Origin: Beijerinckiaceae bacterium
Lineage (GTDB): Bacteria; Pseudomonadota; Alphaproteobacteria; Rhizobiales; Beijerinckiaceae
DNA length: 64,000 nt
Direction: 5' to 3'
Assembly: GCA_027532775.1 (NCBI GenBank)
Contig: JAPZTO010000002.1
Location: 744,001-808,000, forward strand
In this document: positions 1 through 9,806 of the stretch, in pieces
How the letters are laid out: each line of letters opens with the position of its first letter
Numbering within the stretch: position 1 is the stretch's first letter
The notes under the pieces: model-generated
The model's input: only the letters and a program-made list of their open reading frames with translations
Told to the model about the DNA's origin: nothing
Databases searched by the model: none
Made by a program: the position numbers and the translations under genes

Positions 1-1
1 C

Positions 2-910
2 ACGGCCGTCCGGCTGTTCGACGATGTCCATGACATCCTGATCTGCAACAACTACGCGCACACGATCTCGCGGCACCTCGTCGATCTCGGGCCGGAGAAC
101 CGCGTCCTGTCGAGCCGTATCCTTCTGGAGCGGGATCTCGACATTCCCGACGGGGTGGCCTTCAGCGCCGATGCGCGATGGATCGCGGCGAGCAACCACA
201 GCCACCATTGCGTCCATCTCTGCCGCAATGACCCGCATCTCCATGCCGGGAAGACTCCTGATGGCCGGCTGATCGGCCAGGCCTATCCGCACGGGATCCG
301 GTTTGCTGCCGGCGACAGGCTGCTTTTCGTGGCGGATGCCGGCGCGCCCTTCGTCTACGTCTATCGCAGCGAGGACGGCGATTGGAGCGGCGACCGCGAA
401 CCCGCCCTCGCCCTGCGGGTCATCGATCAGGACACCTTCATCCGCGGGCAACTCAACCCGCAGGAGGGCGGACCGAAAGGGATCGACCTGACACGGGACC
501 AGAAAATCCTCGTGGCGAGCTGCGAGCACCAGCCGGTGACTTTCCATCGGGTCGATGACGCCATCGCCTCGCTTGTCTCCCCCGGCGGAACGGAGGCGCC
601 GCCTTTCTTGCCGCCGACAGACATGGCGGGTTTCAAGGCCCTGCTCCGGCGACAGCTCGCGGAAACGCGGCAGGACGCCACGGCCCTGCTGGCCGCGCTG
701 GAGGAAACCGGACGCGGGCTCACTGCACAGCAGGAAGCGCATCATGCCCTCTCGCAGCAGCATCATGAATTGTCCCAGCGCCATCACGCCCTTGCCGAGG
801 CGCATCATGCCCTGAACGCGGCGTATCAGGCCGCGACGCGGTCAACGGGATTTTCCGGACTGCTGGCGCGGATCAACCAGCGTCTTCGCAACCCGAAGCG
901 GGGTTCATGA
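2..910 (+). CDS. beta-propeller/SMP-30-like protein with a His-rich C-terminal heptad region; 5' end outside window
   Basis: The frame of the 155..910 ORF stays open to base 2 (TAVRLFDDVHDILICNNYAHTISRHLVDLG...), so the listed GTG start is probably not the real start. Propeller-like motifs include DIPDGVAFSADARWIAASNH and YPHGIRFAAGDRLLFVAD. The C-terminus is HHAL-rich. Confidence 0.6.
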   Translation, partial: TAVRLFDDVHDILICNNYAHTISRHLVDLGPENRVLSSRILLERDLDIPDGVAFSADARWIAASNHSHHCVHLCRNDPHLHAGKTPDGRLIGQAYPHGIRFAAGDRLLFVADAGAPFVYVYRSEDGDWSGDREPALALRVIDQDTFIRGQLNPQEGGPKGIDLTRDQKILVASCEHQPVTFHRVDDAIASLVSPGGTEAPPFLPPTDMAGFKALLRRQLAETRQDATALLAALEETGRGLTAQQEAHHALSQQHHELSQRHHALAEAHHALNAAYQAATRSTGFSGLLARINQRLRNPKRGS

Positions 911-994
911 AGGTCGGGGCCAGGCGGCGCCCCAAACTGCCGGCGGAGTGCCAAGCCTCAACGGTCATCGGTTGGAAGGACCGTACAAACCCCA

Positions 995-1264
995 TCATCG
1001 TTCCAGATCAGAATAGTCAACAATCCCGGTTCGTTTCATCTGTGCCAGAAGAAACACAACAGCTTCGACAATATTCCCGGATCTAAAAAGCGTTTTCCTG
1101 TTACCCCTTTCGACATAAACGACGCGGTAGCCATCATACTCTGAATCAAGGTCGAATTTTTCGTAGGCCAAGCATTCATCGCCCCCGAAAAAATCGCCGG
1201 TTTTGCCGTATTTCGTCACAAACTCGAGGATTTCCGGTTTGATGGCCGCTGCGGGGATCAGCAT
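995..1264 (-). CDS. hypothetical protein, 89 aa
   Basis: Intact ORF in a region where no other frame looks coding; no family recognised. Confidence 0.45.
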   Translation of the reverse strand: MLIPAAAIKPEILEFVTKYGKTGDFFGGDECLAYEKFDLDSEYDGYRVVYVERGNRKTLFRSGNIVEAVVFLLAQMKRTGIVDYSDLER

Positions 1265-1398
1265 GGGATGACTCCGGGATCGATGTTTCAGTGTTGAAGG
1301 GATTCCGGGTCACAAAAGACATTTAGATCAACATTGACCGCGCCCAGTCCACCGGCAGCCCGATTTTTATCTGACAGTACGCCTTTTTACGCTGCCTA

Positions 1399-3579
1399 TC
1401 AGGCAAACACCCACCCTGCCGAGTACATGCCCTGCAGGGTTGCGAGCGACGTGTTCTGGAAGGTGATCGTGTTGCCAAAATCCGAAAACACGACGTTGTT
1501 TCCCGATTGCGTCATCTTCGCGAGGACCTGCGAGGCATTGCTGTAGCCGTAGCCAACGAAACGCAGCGTATCGATGCTCTCGAAACCGAGAATAACATCC
1601 GAACCGCTTACCCCCCTGCTAAAGACGAACGTGTCCGAACCGCGGCCGCCGAACAGCGTGTCATTGTTGTAACCGCCGTCCAGCGTGTCCTTCCAAGCTG
1701 GCAGCGCGGTGCGCATGAAGCTGTCATAGCCAGGGGCCATCAGGTTCTTGTGCTCCTGCGATTCCGAGAAGCTCAGGAAAACGCTCGCCCGTGAGGTGCC
1801 CCCATCGAGGCTCGCCACCCAGGAGGCGAGACCGCCACTATCGGCCGCGCGGTTGAGCACGTTGCTGTAGAGGAGGTTCACGAAATCGGTGTTTGAGAGT
1901 GCGTTGATCGGGCCATAGGCATTGGTGAACTCGGCCGAATTCATGAAGCCGTTGACGAGATCGCCGATCTTCGCCCCGGCATACATCGCGTTGACCCAGC
2001 CTTCGAGGCCGCCTGCATCCGCCTGACGGTTGAAGGCAGAATCATAGATCCGATAGACCTGCCCCGAATGGGCGAGGATGTCGCTCGAGATCTGGAATTC
2101 GAGGCTTTCGGAGAAGCCCACCACCACCGAGGCGCGGCTCATCCCGCCATTCAGCAAGTTGACCCAGTCATTGAGCCCCTGGGCATCGGCCGCCCTGCCG
2201 AGCACATTGTTGTAGAGCGTCGAAACAAAGGCCGCGTTCGACAGGTTGCCATAGACATTGGCGAATTCCTGGCTCGCGATGAAACCGCCGGCGGTTGATG
2301 TCAGGTCCTGCCCGCCCTGTAGGCTGCGATACCAATCGCGGTGGCCGGCATCATCCGGCGCGCGGTTCAACGTGGCAATGTAAAGCCGCCGGATCGCCGC
2401 GCCGTTATTGTCCCAGAGGACCGGGCCATCACCGACGAGGATGTCGTTATCCCAATCACCGAAAAGCGTATCCGCATTGCCGCCGCCGATCAGAAGATTG
2501 GCATAACCATCCCCTCGCAGAGTGTCGGCGTAAGCCGTGCCGATCACGTTCTCAATATTCCAAAGGGAATCGCCCGCTGCCTGACCGCCAACGATGCCAG
2601 GGAACCCCCTGTCTAGGGTTATCGAGACGGCCCCGCCTTCCTGTTCATAACTCACGGTGTCGATGCCGGCGCCACCATCCAGCCTGTCGCCACCGGGCCC
2701 GCCGAACAAGGTGTCGTTCCCGGCAAGTCCATAGATGATGTCGTTGCCGCCGGCGCCATAGATGAAGTCGGTGAGTTCCGTCCCGACCGTGGATTCCCCG
2801 ATATCGGCCCCGTAGATGCTGAGGGTCAGCATCGAGCTGTTCCATGAATGGGACAGATCATTGAGACCGTAGAAGAATTGGACGGCAGCCCTGTCGATCG
2901 AGCCGATCACCGAGGTGACGCCCGCACGGGTATAGGACATCACCGTATATTGATTGTTGTCCTTCGCGGGATCCAGCGTCGGACTTCCCTGGAACGGATG
3001 CTTGAAGCCGATCGCATGGCCGATCTCGTGCAGGAGAACCTCGAAGCCGAAATTGCCCGGTGAAATCAGCGAACCCGCGCTCTGGTAGCGTGTGCTGATA
3101 TAAATGTCGCCGCCCCAATCGTAATAATCCGAAGGAAAGTAGGCGTAACCCGCCGTGGTGCTCTCCATGTTCACGAAGGAGAACCGGATCTTCCCGCTCA
3201 CGCTCGCCGGAACTTCGAGAAACGTCAGGCCGCTCACCGAGGCCCAGGCATCCAGCGCCAACCGGGCGTAGGCCTTCTGTTCTTCGGAAAACGGCGAAAA
3301 TCCGGTCAGGCCGCTATCATAACTCGCCAGTGCAGTCGGGAAGCTGTAGGTGACAATCATCGGCGTGCCGGCGGGAGCCGCGTTGTTCCATCGATAATAG
3401 GAAGTCCCGGTGAGGGCCGCGATTTCGGCAGAAGACGCATTGGCTGTGGCAACGAAGGCCGAGCCCTGGCCAAGGTCCGTAAGGCCGGATTGGATCGCGG
3501 AGCCATTAGAGATGCTGATGGCTTCTGCTGTGAATGCGTCCGGCCGATACTCTCCACTCTGACCGCAAACCCAGCACAT
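1399..3579 (-). CDS. M10 (serralysin-like) zinc metalloprotease with RTX repeats and DUF4214-like domains
   Basis: Zinc site HEIGHAIGFKHP, Met-turn YTVMSY, RTX nonapeptides (GAGGNDIIYGLAGNDTLFGGPGGDRLDGG; GGYNNDTLFGGRGSDTFVF) and DUF4214-like repeats (LYxxVLxRAADxxGLxxWV). Confidence 0.9.
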   Translation of the reverse strand: MCWVCGQSGEYRPDAFTAEAISISNGSAIQSGLTDLGQGSAFVATANASSAEIAALTGTSYYRWNNAAPAGTPMIVTYSFPTALASYDSGLTGFSPFSEEQKAYARLALDAWASVSGLTFLEVPASVSGKIRFSFVNMESTTAGYAYFPSDYYDWGGDIYISTRYQSAGSLISPGNFGFEVLLHEIGHAIGFKHPFQGSPTLDPAKDNNQYTVMSYTRAGVTSVIGSIDRAAVQFFYGLNDLSHSWNSSMLTLSIYGADIGESTVGTELTDFIYGAGGNDIIYGLAGNDTLFGGPGGDRLDGGAGIDTVSYEQEGGAVSITLDRGFPGIVGGQAAGDSLWNIENVIGTAYADTLRGDGYANLLIGGGNADTLFGDWDNDILVGDGPVLWDNNGAAIRRLYIATLNRAPDDAGHRDWYRSLQGGQDLTSTAGGFIASQEFANVYGNLSNAAFVSTLYNNVLGRAADAQGLNDWVNLLNGGMSRASVVVGFSESLEFQISSDILAHSGQVYRIYDSAFNRQADAGGLEGWVNAMYAGAKIGDLVNGFMNSAEFTNAYGPINALSNTDFVNLLYSNVLNRAADSGGLASWVASLDGGTSRASVFLSFSESQEHKNLMAPGYDSFMRTALPAWKDTLDGGYNNDTLFGGRGSDTFVFSRGVSGSDVILGFESIDTLRFVGYGYSNASQVLAKMTQSGNNVVFSDFGNTITFQNTSLATLQGMYSAGWVFA

Positions 3580-3727
3580 GGTAAACCTCGAATTAAGTCT
3601 TCGTATTGGCCTCGTTTATGCGATATCGGAAACAGCTGCAATACCGGAGGAATGGTTGTTCTGCTCGAGAACACACCGAAATGCCTGATACTGGAAAATA
3701 TACTTTATCGGAGTGCCGGCGGCCCGA

Positions 3728-4399
3728 TCATCCCAAAGCTTTTTCAAGATCAGCCAGCCGCGCTGTCCAGCCGACGATCCCGCCCTGCGCGCGGATCATC
3801 TCCAGCGTGGCGGCCTTGAAAGCCGGGAAATAGCTTTCGGTCGCCTCTTCGATCAGCAGGCATTCATAGCCGCGATCATTCGCCTCCCGCATCGAGGTCT
3901 GGACGCAGACTTCCGTCGTCACGCCGGCAAAGACGAGATGCGTGATGCCGTGCGCCTCGAGGAGGGCCTGCAGGTCGGTGCGGTAGAAGGCGCCCTTGCC
4001 GGGCTTGTCGATCTCGATCTCGCCGGGGATCGGGGCGCAGGCCGGGAGGATGGCATTGCCGGCCTCGCCCTGGACGAGGATGCGGCCCATCGGCCCGTCG
4101 TCGCCGATCCGCAGGCCGGGCTTGCCACGCAGGCGCTTGGCCGGCGGGCAATCCGACAGGTCAGGCCGGTGGGATTCCCGTGTGTGGACAACCAGCCAGC
4201 CGCGCTGGCGGAACAGCGCCAGAAGGCGCGCCACCGGTTCGATGGCGGGAAGAAGCGTCGAGACATCATTGCCAAGCGCGGCACCGAAGCCGCCAGGCTC
4301 GATGAAATCGCGCTGCATGTCGATCACGATCAGTGCCGTGCGGCCGGGTGGCAGTGCGAAGGGATAGGGTTGGGCCGGAACGGCCACGGCCTCGCTCAA
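3728..4399 (-). CDS. isochorismatase-family cysteine hydrolase, paralogue of the 7016..7696 product
   Basis: Catalytic-triad motifs [20 protein letters not shown] and [27 protein letters not shown] start at 4399 overlaps the stop of the upstream ABC ATPase. Confidence 0.8.
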   Translation of the reverse strand: MSEAVAVPAQPYPFALPPGRTALIVIDMQRDFIEPGGFGAALGNDVSTLLPAIEPVARLLALFRQRGWLVVHTRESHRPDLSDCPPAKRLRGKPGLRIGDDGPMGRILVQGEAGNAILPACAPIPGEIEIDKPGKGAFYRTDLQALLEAHGITHLVFAGVTTEVCVQTSMREANDRGYECLLIEEATESYFPAFKAATLEMIRAQGGIVGWTARLADLEKALG

Positions 4400-5919
4400 T
4401 GTCCACCTCCCGCCATATGGCTGCCAATCGTGGCGCGGTCGGTTTTCTCGATCGCCTCCACATAGGTGATCCGGCCGCCGCTCATCACCGCCACCCGGTC
4501 GGACAGGCCGAGGATCTCGTCGAGATCCTCCGAGACGAGCAGGATCGCGGCGCCGCGGTTGCGCTGGTCCATGATCTGCGCGCGGATTTCGGCCACGGAG
4601 GCGAAATCCAGCCCGAAGCAGGGATTGGCCACAACCAGCACATCGACTTCGCCCGACAATTCGCGCGCGAGGATGGCGCGCTGGACATTGCCGCCCGAAA
4701 GCGTGGCGATGGGGGCCTGCGGCCCGGCAGTCTTGACGCGGTAACGCGTGATCAGCGCCTCGGCCTGCGCGCGGAGCGGCGCCTGCGATAGCCACCAGCC
4801 GAGCCTCGCGATAGGCGGGCGATCAAACGTGCGGAAGGCGATGTTCTCGGCCACAGACATGGTGGGCACGGTGGCATTCTTCAGCGGCTCCTCGGGCAGG
4901 CCGAAAACCTTGAACCGCGCCATATGCTGGCGGCTCGGCATGAAATCCTCGCCATGGATGAACATCTGGCCGAGGCGCATCGGCCGCTGGCCCGAAAGCA
5001 CCTCGACCAGCGCGCTCTGGCCGTTGCCGGACACGCCGGCAATCCCGACAATCTCGCCGGCATGGACCTTGAGGTTGATCGCCTCGATTGCGGGCCGGCC
5101 GTCATCGGCATCGGCGAACAGGCCGGCGAGATCCAGCACGACCGGCGCATCCCCGCGCGGCACGCGGTCCGCCCGCTCCCGGATGGGCGTATCGCCGATC
5201 ATCATCGCCGCCATGGTCTCGTGGCTGGTTTCGGCCACACGGCCGGACCCGACCAGCGCGCCCTTGCGCAGGACCGTGAGATCATCCGCGAAGGCTGTCA
5301 CCTCGCGGAACTTGTGGCTGATCATCAGCACGGTCACTTCGCCCCGGCGCGTCATGTCGCGCATCAGGCCGAGCACCTCGTCAGCCTCGGCGGGGGTGAG
5401 CACGGAAGTCGGCTCATCGAGGATGATGAAGCGCTGGTCGAGATAGAGCTGCTTCAGGATTTCCAGCTTCTGCTTCTCGCCGGCGGAAAGCTGGGCGACG
5501 GGCCTGTCAAGCGGCACGCGGAAGGGCATCCGCGCAAGGAAAGCATCAAGCGCAGCATTCTCCTTGCGCCAGTCGATCACGACGCTGCCCTGCGGATTGG
5601 CGAGGACGAGGTTCTCGGCGCCGGTAAGCGAAGGAACCAGCGTGAAATGCTGGTAGACCATGCCAATCCCGGCTTCGGCGGCCTCGCGCGGGTTGCTGAT
5701 CGCACGCGCCTGCCCGTCAACCAGAACCTGCCCGGAATCCGGCTGGTAGAAGCCCATGATGCACTTGACGAGAGTGGACTTGCCGGCTCCGTTCTCGCCC
5801 AGCAGCGCGTGGAAGGTTCCGGCCGGCACCTTGAGCGAGACATTGTCGAGGGCCGCCAAGGCACCGAAGCGTTTTGACATGCCAATAACATCGAGGCCGA
5901 TGGCCCGCATCGTGCTCAT
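4396..5919 (-). CDS. ABC transporter ATP-binding protein, duplicated type (BMP/nucleoside-uptake family, YufO-like)
   Basis: [29 protein letters not shown]...[11 protein letters not shown]; two ABC modules ([15 protein letters not shown] and [15 protein letters not shown]). Confidence 0.9.
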   Translation of the reverse strand: MSTMRAIGLDVIGMSKRFGALAALDNVSLKVPAGTFHALLGENGAGKSTLVKCIMGFYQPDSGQVLVDGQARAISNPREAAEAGIGMVYQHFTLVPSLTGAENLVLANPQGSVVIDWRKENAALDAFLARMPFRVPLDRPVAQLSAGEKQKLEILKQLYLDQRFIILDEPTSVLTPAEADEVLGLMRDMTRRGEVTVLMISHKFREVTAFADDLTVLRKGALVGSGRVAETSHETMAAMMIGDTPIRERADRVPRGDAPVVLDLAGLFADADDGRPAIEAINLKVHAGEIVGIAGVSGNGQSALVEVLSGQRPMRLGQMFIHGEDFMPSRQHMARFKVFGLPEEPLKNATVPTMSVAENIAFRTFDRPPIARLGWWLSQAPLRAQAEALITRYRVKTAGPQAPIATLSGGNVQRAILARELSGEVDVLVVANPCFGLDFASVAEIRAQIMDQRNRGAAILLVSEDLDEILGLSDRVAVMSGGRITYVEAIEKTDRATIGSHMAGGGH

Positions 5920-7019
5920 GAGGCAGCCCTCCTCGCGATCAGCGCGACGGGCCCGCCGCCATCGGGCCCCTGATGCTCGGCCCCGCCGGATACGAAGATC
6001 TCCGCATGCCCGACCAGCCCCGCCAGGGCACCGGCCACGAAGGCGCGGGCATGGCGGGTGGCGGAAATGTCGGAATCGTCCAGCATCGTGTGCCGGGCCC
6101 CACGGAGGCGGCCGGTTTGCCCGGCTTCCGCCTTGGCAAGCAGCGCCACGAGGCGGCCACGTTCGGCGGCAGGCAGTTGGCCATCGGCCGTGAAGCCGAG
6201 CCGCTTGAGCCCCGCGCGGACAGGCTCGATATCGATCTGATCGGCCATGACAGCATGGTCGATCACAAGGTCGCCCGCCCAGCCGGCGCTCATGCCGAGA
6301 ACGAGAATCTCGTGATTCATCAGCTCGATCCCCGCAGAGGTGCTGGCCCTGCCGGACCAGAGCGCGGGATCGGTGCCGATCACGCCTTCGACGAGCCGGT
6401 CGGCCGGGATCTCGCCCAGGGCCAAAGCCACGCCGAGCGCCGAGGCCGCGCGCGAGAGGCCCATGGATTTCAGCGTGTCGCGGGTGGCCGTCCGCGCGCC
6501 GCGTGCCGCTGCATCCGCAACGCGATCCGCCGTGAGCAGCGGGCATTTGATCTGGACGAAATGGACATCCTCAACCCGGTCGATACCGGCATCGGCCATG
6601 GCGGCCGCCACGCCTTCCGCCACGGCGCGGATCTGGGCCGGCGTGCCGATCTCCTCTGGAAGCAGGGCGCGGGTATGGGCCGCGCCGATAGCAAGAGCCG
6701 GGCCGGCGGGGACGGATTCCGGCGCCTCGACCCGCTCGAAGACGAGGAGATGGGGCGAGAGTGCGCCCTCCGTCCCGCCGGACATGACCATGGTGATGCG
6801 ATCGACGGCATCCGCCGGAAGATGCTGGCCAAGCGCAGCCTTCAGTGCAGCCACGGCAAAGGCGCGGGTGAAATCATTGACGCAGCCATTGCCCTCGGTC
6901 TTGCCGACGATGCCGACAATCGCGGCAGGATCAACCAACCCGGCGGCAATGGCATTGACCAGCGGGGCCGTGTCGTCAGGGCCCGCGACAAGCAGGCGAT
7001 GAATGCGGGCCTGCCTCAT
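5916..7019 (-). CDS. atzD: ring-opening amidohydrolase, cyanuric acid hydrolase/barbiturase (AtzD/TrzD) family
   Basis: Family motifs [75 protein letters not shown]. All three Lys/Ser dyads appear to be present. Confidence 0.88.
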   Translation of the reverse strand: MRQARIHRLLVAGPDDTAPLVNAIAAGLVDPAAIVGIVGKTEGNGCVNDFTRAFAVAALKAALGQHLPADAVDRITMVMSGGTEGALSPHLLVFERVEAPESVPAGPALAIGAAHTRALLPEEIGTPAQIRAVAEGVAAAMADAGIDRVEDVHFVQIKCPLLTADRVADAAARGARTATRDTLKSMGLSRAASALGVALALGEIPADRLVEGVIGTDPALWSGRASTSAGIELMNHEILVLGMSAGWAGDLVIDHAVMADQIDIEPVRAGLKRLGFTADGQLPAAERGRLVALLAKAEAGQTGRLRGARHTMLDDSDISATRHARAFVAGALAGLVGHAEIFVSGGAEHQGPDGGGPVALIARRAAS

Positions 7020-7696
7020 GCGGGCAACCCGGCCAGCAACGCGCCGGACGAACTCACGGCGCCGAACACGCCGCCCTGCATTTTCACCATCCTGACCGCA
7101 GCGTCATGGTTGCCGCGATCTGTCGCGCCGCAGCAATCCTCGAGCAGCAGGCATTCGAAGCCGCGATCATTGGCCTCACGCATCGTCGTGTGCACGCAGA
7201 CATCGGTGGTGATGCCGGTGAGGATCAGATTGTCGATGCGGCGCTGGCGGAGGATCAACTCCAGATCGGTGGCGCAGAACGAGCCCTTGCCCGGCTTGTC
7301 GATGATGATCTCCCCGGGCATCGGGGCGAGTTCGTCGATGATCTCCCAGCCGGGCTCGCCGCGCACGAGGATGCGACCGCAGGGGCCGGCATCGCCGATG
7401 CCCGCACCGATGCGCTGCGAGCGCCAGCGCTTGTTGGCCGGCAGATCGGACAGGTCGGGCCGGTGACCTTCGCGGGTATGGATGATCGTGTAGCCGGCAG
7501 CGCGCATGGCGGCGAGGACACGGCCGATGGGTTCGATCGGGGCTCGGGTCAACGAGAGATCATAACCCATCGCATCGACATAGCCGCCCTTGCCGCAGAA
7601 ATCGGTCTGCATGTCGATGATGACGAGCGCGGTATTCTCGGGAGAGAGCCGGCCGTCATAGGGCCAGGGATAGGGATCGGCGGAAACAATGGGCAT
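7016..7696 (-). CDS. biuH: cysteine hydrolase, biuret amidohydrolase (BiuH)-like
   Basis: [44 protein letters not shown]...[28 protein letters not shown]...[16 protein letters not shown] closely resembles remembered rhizobial BiuH sequence. Confidence 0.8.
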   Translation of the reverse strand: MPIVSADPYPWPYDGRLSPENTALVIIDMQTDFCGKGGYVDAMGYDLSLTRAPIEPIGRVLAAMRAAGYTIIHTREGHRPDLSDLPANKRWRSQRIGAGIGDAGPCGRILVRGEPGWEIIDELAPMPGEIIIDKPGKGSFCATDLELILRQRRIDNLILTGITTDVCVHTTMREANDRGFECLLLEDCCGATDRGNHDAAVRMVKMQGGVFGAVSSSGALLAGLPA

Positions 7697-7714
7697 GGAG
7701 GCTCCTGCGATGCC

Positions 7715-8638
7715 CTAGCGGGTGAGCGACAATTCGCCCGGCGCATCCCGCAGCGCCTTCTTCGAACCGGCGGAGCCGATCATCAGGAACAGCGTGAGGA
7801 TGTAGGGAGCGGCGTTGAAGAAGTAATAGCCCTGCGTGATCCCGATCGATTGCAGGGCCGGGCCGAGGGCACCCGCCGCTCCGAACAGCAGGGCGGCGAG
7901 CATGCAGCGGATCGGGTGCCAGCGGGCGAAGATCACCAGAGCCACCGCCATCAGGCCCTGGCCGGAGGACAGGCCCTCGTTCCAGCTGCCGGGATAGTAA
8001 AGCGAGAGGAACGCCCCGCCGATTCCCGCAAGGAAGCCGCCGAACCCGGTCGCAGCCAGGCGGACGAGCGCAACAGAATGGCCAAGCGCGCGGGCGGCAA
8101 CCTCACTGTCGCCGGTGACGCGGAGGATCAGGCCGGCGCGCGTGTTCTTCAGCGCCCAGGCGAGAAAGAAGGCGAGCGCGATGCCGATCAGGAAAAGCGG
8201 GTTGATCTTCAGCGCCTCGACAACCTGCGGATTGTCCGACCAGCCCCCCAGCGGAATGGAGGGCAGCCGCGGGGCGCTCGGCTGGATGTACGGCTTGCCG
8301 AAGAAAAACGCGATGCCGGTGCCGAACAGCATCAGCGCAATGCCGACCGCGATGTCATTGACCTTAGGCAGGCGGCAGATGGCGGCATGGAGCATGCCCA
8401 TGGTCATCCCGGCAAGGCCGGCGACCAGTACGCCGAGCCAGGGCGAACCGGTCTGGTAGGAGGTGGCATAGGCGCTCATGGCGCCGAGCACGAGCGTGCC
8501 CTCGAGGCCGAGATTGATCCGCCCTGCCCGCTCGGTGATCATCTCGCCGAGCGCGACGAACAGGAATGGCGTGGACACGCGGATCGCGCCGCCGACCATC
8601 GCCATCAGCACCATGAAGAAGGCGGAACCGGGTTCCAT
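7715..8638 (-). CDS. ABC transporter permease (BMP/nucleoside family)
   Basis: MEPGSAFFMVLMAMVGGAIRVSTPFLFVALGEMITERAGRINLGLEGTLVLGA; typical YufQ-type permease. Confidence 0.88.
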   Translation of the reverse strand: MEPGSAFFMVLMAMVGGAIRVSTPFLFVALGEMITERAGRINLGLEGTLVLGAMSAYATSYQTGSPWLGVLVAGLAGMTMGMLHAAICRLPKVNDIAVGIALMLFGTGIAFFFGKPYIQPSAPRLPSIPLGGWSDNPQVVEALKINPLFLIGIALAFFLAWALKNTRAGLILRVTGDSEVAARALGHSVALVRLAATGFGGFLAGIGGAFLSLYYPGSWNEGLSSGQGLMAVALVIFARWHPIRCMLAALLFGAAGALGPALQSIGITQGYYFFNAAPYILTLFLMIGSAGSKKALRDAPGELSLTR

Positions 8639-9765
8639 CAGGTGCGCTCCGTTCGCAAGGCGGGGTTGAACAGGCGCAGCCGGCCATAGAGGGTCTCGCT
8701 GGCCAGCAGCACCACGAAGCACAGGCCCTGCAGGAGGAGCACCGAGGCGTCCGGCAGGCCCATGCGGCGCTGGATGATGCCCCCGGCTGCCGCGATCCCG
8801 CCGAAGAGGATCGCAACCGGGATGATCGCCAGCGGATGATGGCGGGCGAGGAACGCGACGAGGATGCCGGTGAACCCGTAGCCGGCCGCCAGCGAGGCAT
8901 TGGCCTTGCCATGCACGGCGGCCACCTCGAAAAAGCCGGCGAGGCCGGCACAGGCGCCGGCGATCATCGAGGCGATCACGACGAGCCGGCCCACCGGCAG
9001 GCCCTGCGCCAGCGCGGCGCGCGGATTGCCGCCCGCCACGGCACAGGCGAAGCCGAACGTGGTGCGGAGCATCAGCACATAGAGAAGGATGCAGGCGCCG
9101 ATGGCAAAGGCCAGGCCCCAATGGACATCGATGCCGGGGATCTTCCCGATCATTGCCTCGGCACCGATATTCCGGGTCGAGGGTTTGTTCGGATCCGCCG
9201 GGTCGCGCAGAGCGCCCTCGACGAAGAAATTCATGATCGCAATGGCAATATAGGAGAGCAGCAACGTGGAGATCGTCTCGTTGACGCCGCGATAGCGGCG
9301 CAGGCTGCCTGCGAGCCCGGTCCAGAGCCCGCCAATCGTGATGGCCGCGAGCATCATCGCCGCATTCATCACCCAGGGATTGGCAAGACCGATCATCGGA
9401 AGGGCGATGGCCGCAGCGGCGAAACCGCCGAGGACCAGCGCGCCTTCCGCGCCGATCATCGTCATGCCGAGGCGGGCCGGGATGGCGACGGCCAGCGCGG
9501 TGAGCATCAGCGGAGCCGCCCGGAGCAGGGTGTTCGACCACGAGAACGCGGTGCCGAACCCGCCGAGCCAGACCAACTGGAAGAACTGGACGGGCGATTT
9601 CCCGAGCGCGAGCAGGAAAACCGAGAAGAGCAGCGCCGAGACCAGCAGGGCCAGCAGCGGGATGGCCAACGCCTCCGCATAGCCGAGCCATAGCAAGATC
9701 CGGGCACGGGAGGCCCCGGCCGTCGGAGCGGAGGGAAGGGAAACCGGGTCAGCCGCCATCATCAT
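8638..9765 (-). CDS. ABC transporter permease (BMP/nucleoside family)
   Basis: LTALAVAIPARLGMTMIGAEGALVLGGFAA...GVNETISTLLLSYIA; YufP-type. Stop overlaps the start of the next gene. Confidence 0.88.
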   Translation of the reverse strand: MMMAADPVSLPSAPTAGASRARILLWLGYAEALAIPLLALLVSALLFSVFLLALGKSPVQFFQLVWLGGFGTAFSWSNTLLRAAPLMLTALAVAIPARLGMTMIGAEGALVLGGFAAAAIALPMIGLANPWVMNAAMMLAAITIGGLWTGLAGSLRRYRGVNETISTLLLSYIAIAIMNFFVEGALRDPADPNKPSTRNIGAEAMIGKIPGIDVHWGLAFAIGACILLYVLMLRTTFGFACAVAGGNPRAALAQGLPVGRLVVIASMIAGACAGLAGFFEVAAVHGKANASLAAGYGFTGILVAFLARHHPLAIIPVAILFGGIAAAGGIIQRRMGLPDASVLLLQGLCFVVLLASETLYGRLRLFNPALRTERT

Positions 9766-9792
9766 GGACCCGGCCGCCGATGCGACCGGGCC
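9766..9792 (-). terminator. intercistronic stem-loop after the BMP binding-protein gene
   Basis: GGaCCCGG ... CCGGGCC, 7 bp with one bulge, between the binding-protein and permease genes. Confidence 0.35.
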
Positions 9793-9806
9793 TCCCCTGC
9801 TGGAAT

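Noticed and set aside
3728-4795. 355-aa form of the isochorismatase-family protein
   Set aside because: The first ~130 residues overlap the ABC ATPase out of frame; TTG at 4399, overlapping the ATPase stop, is a better start.
4396-6546. 716-aa ORF extending upstream of the ABC ATPase
   Set aside because: The upstream extension overlaps the AtzD-like gene out of frame; the genuine start is ATG at 5919.
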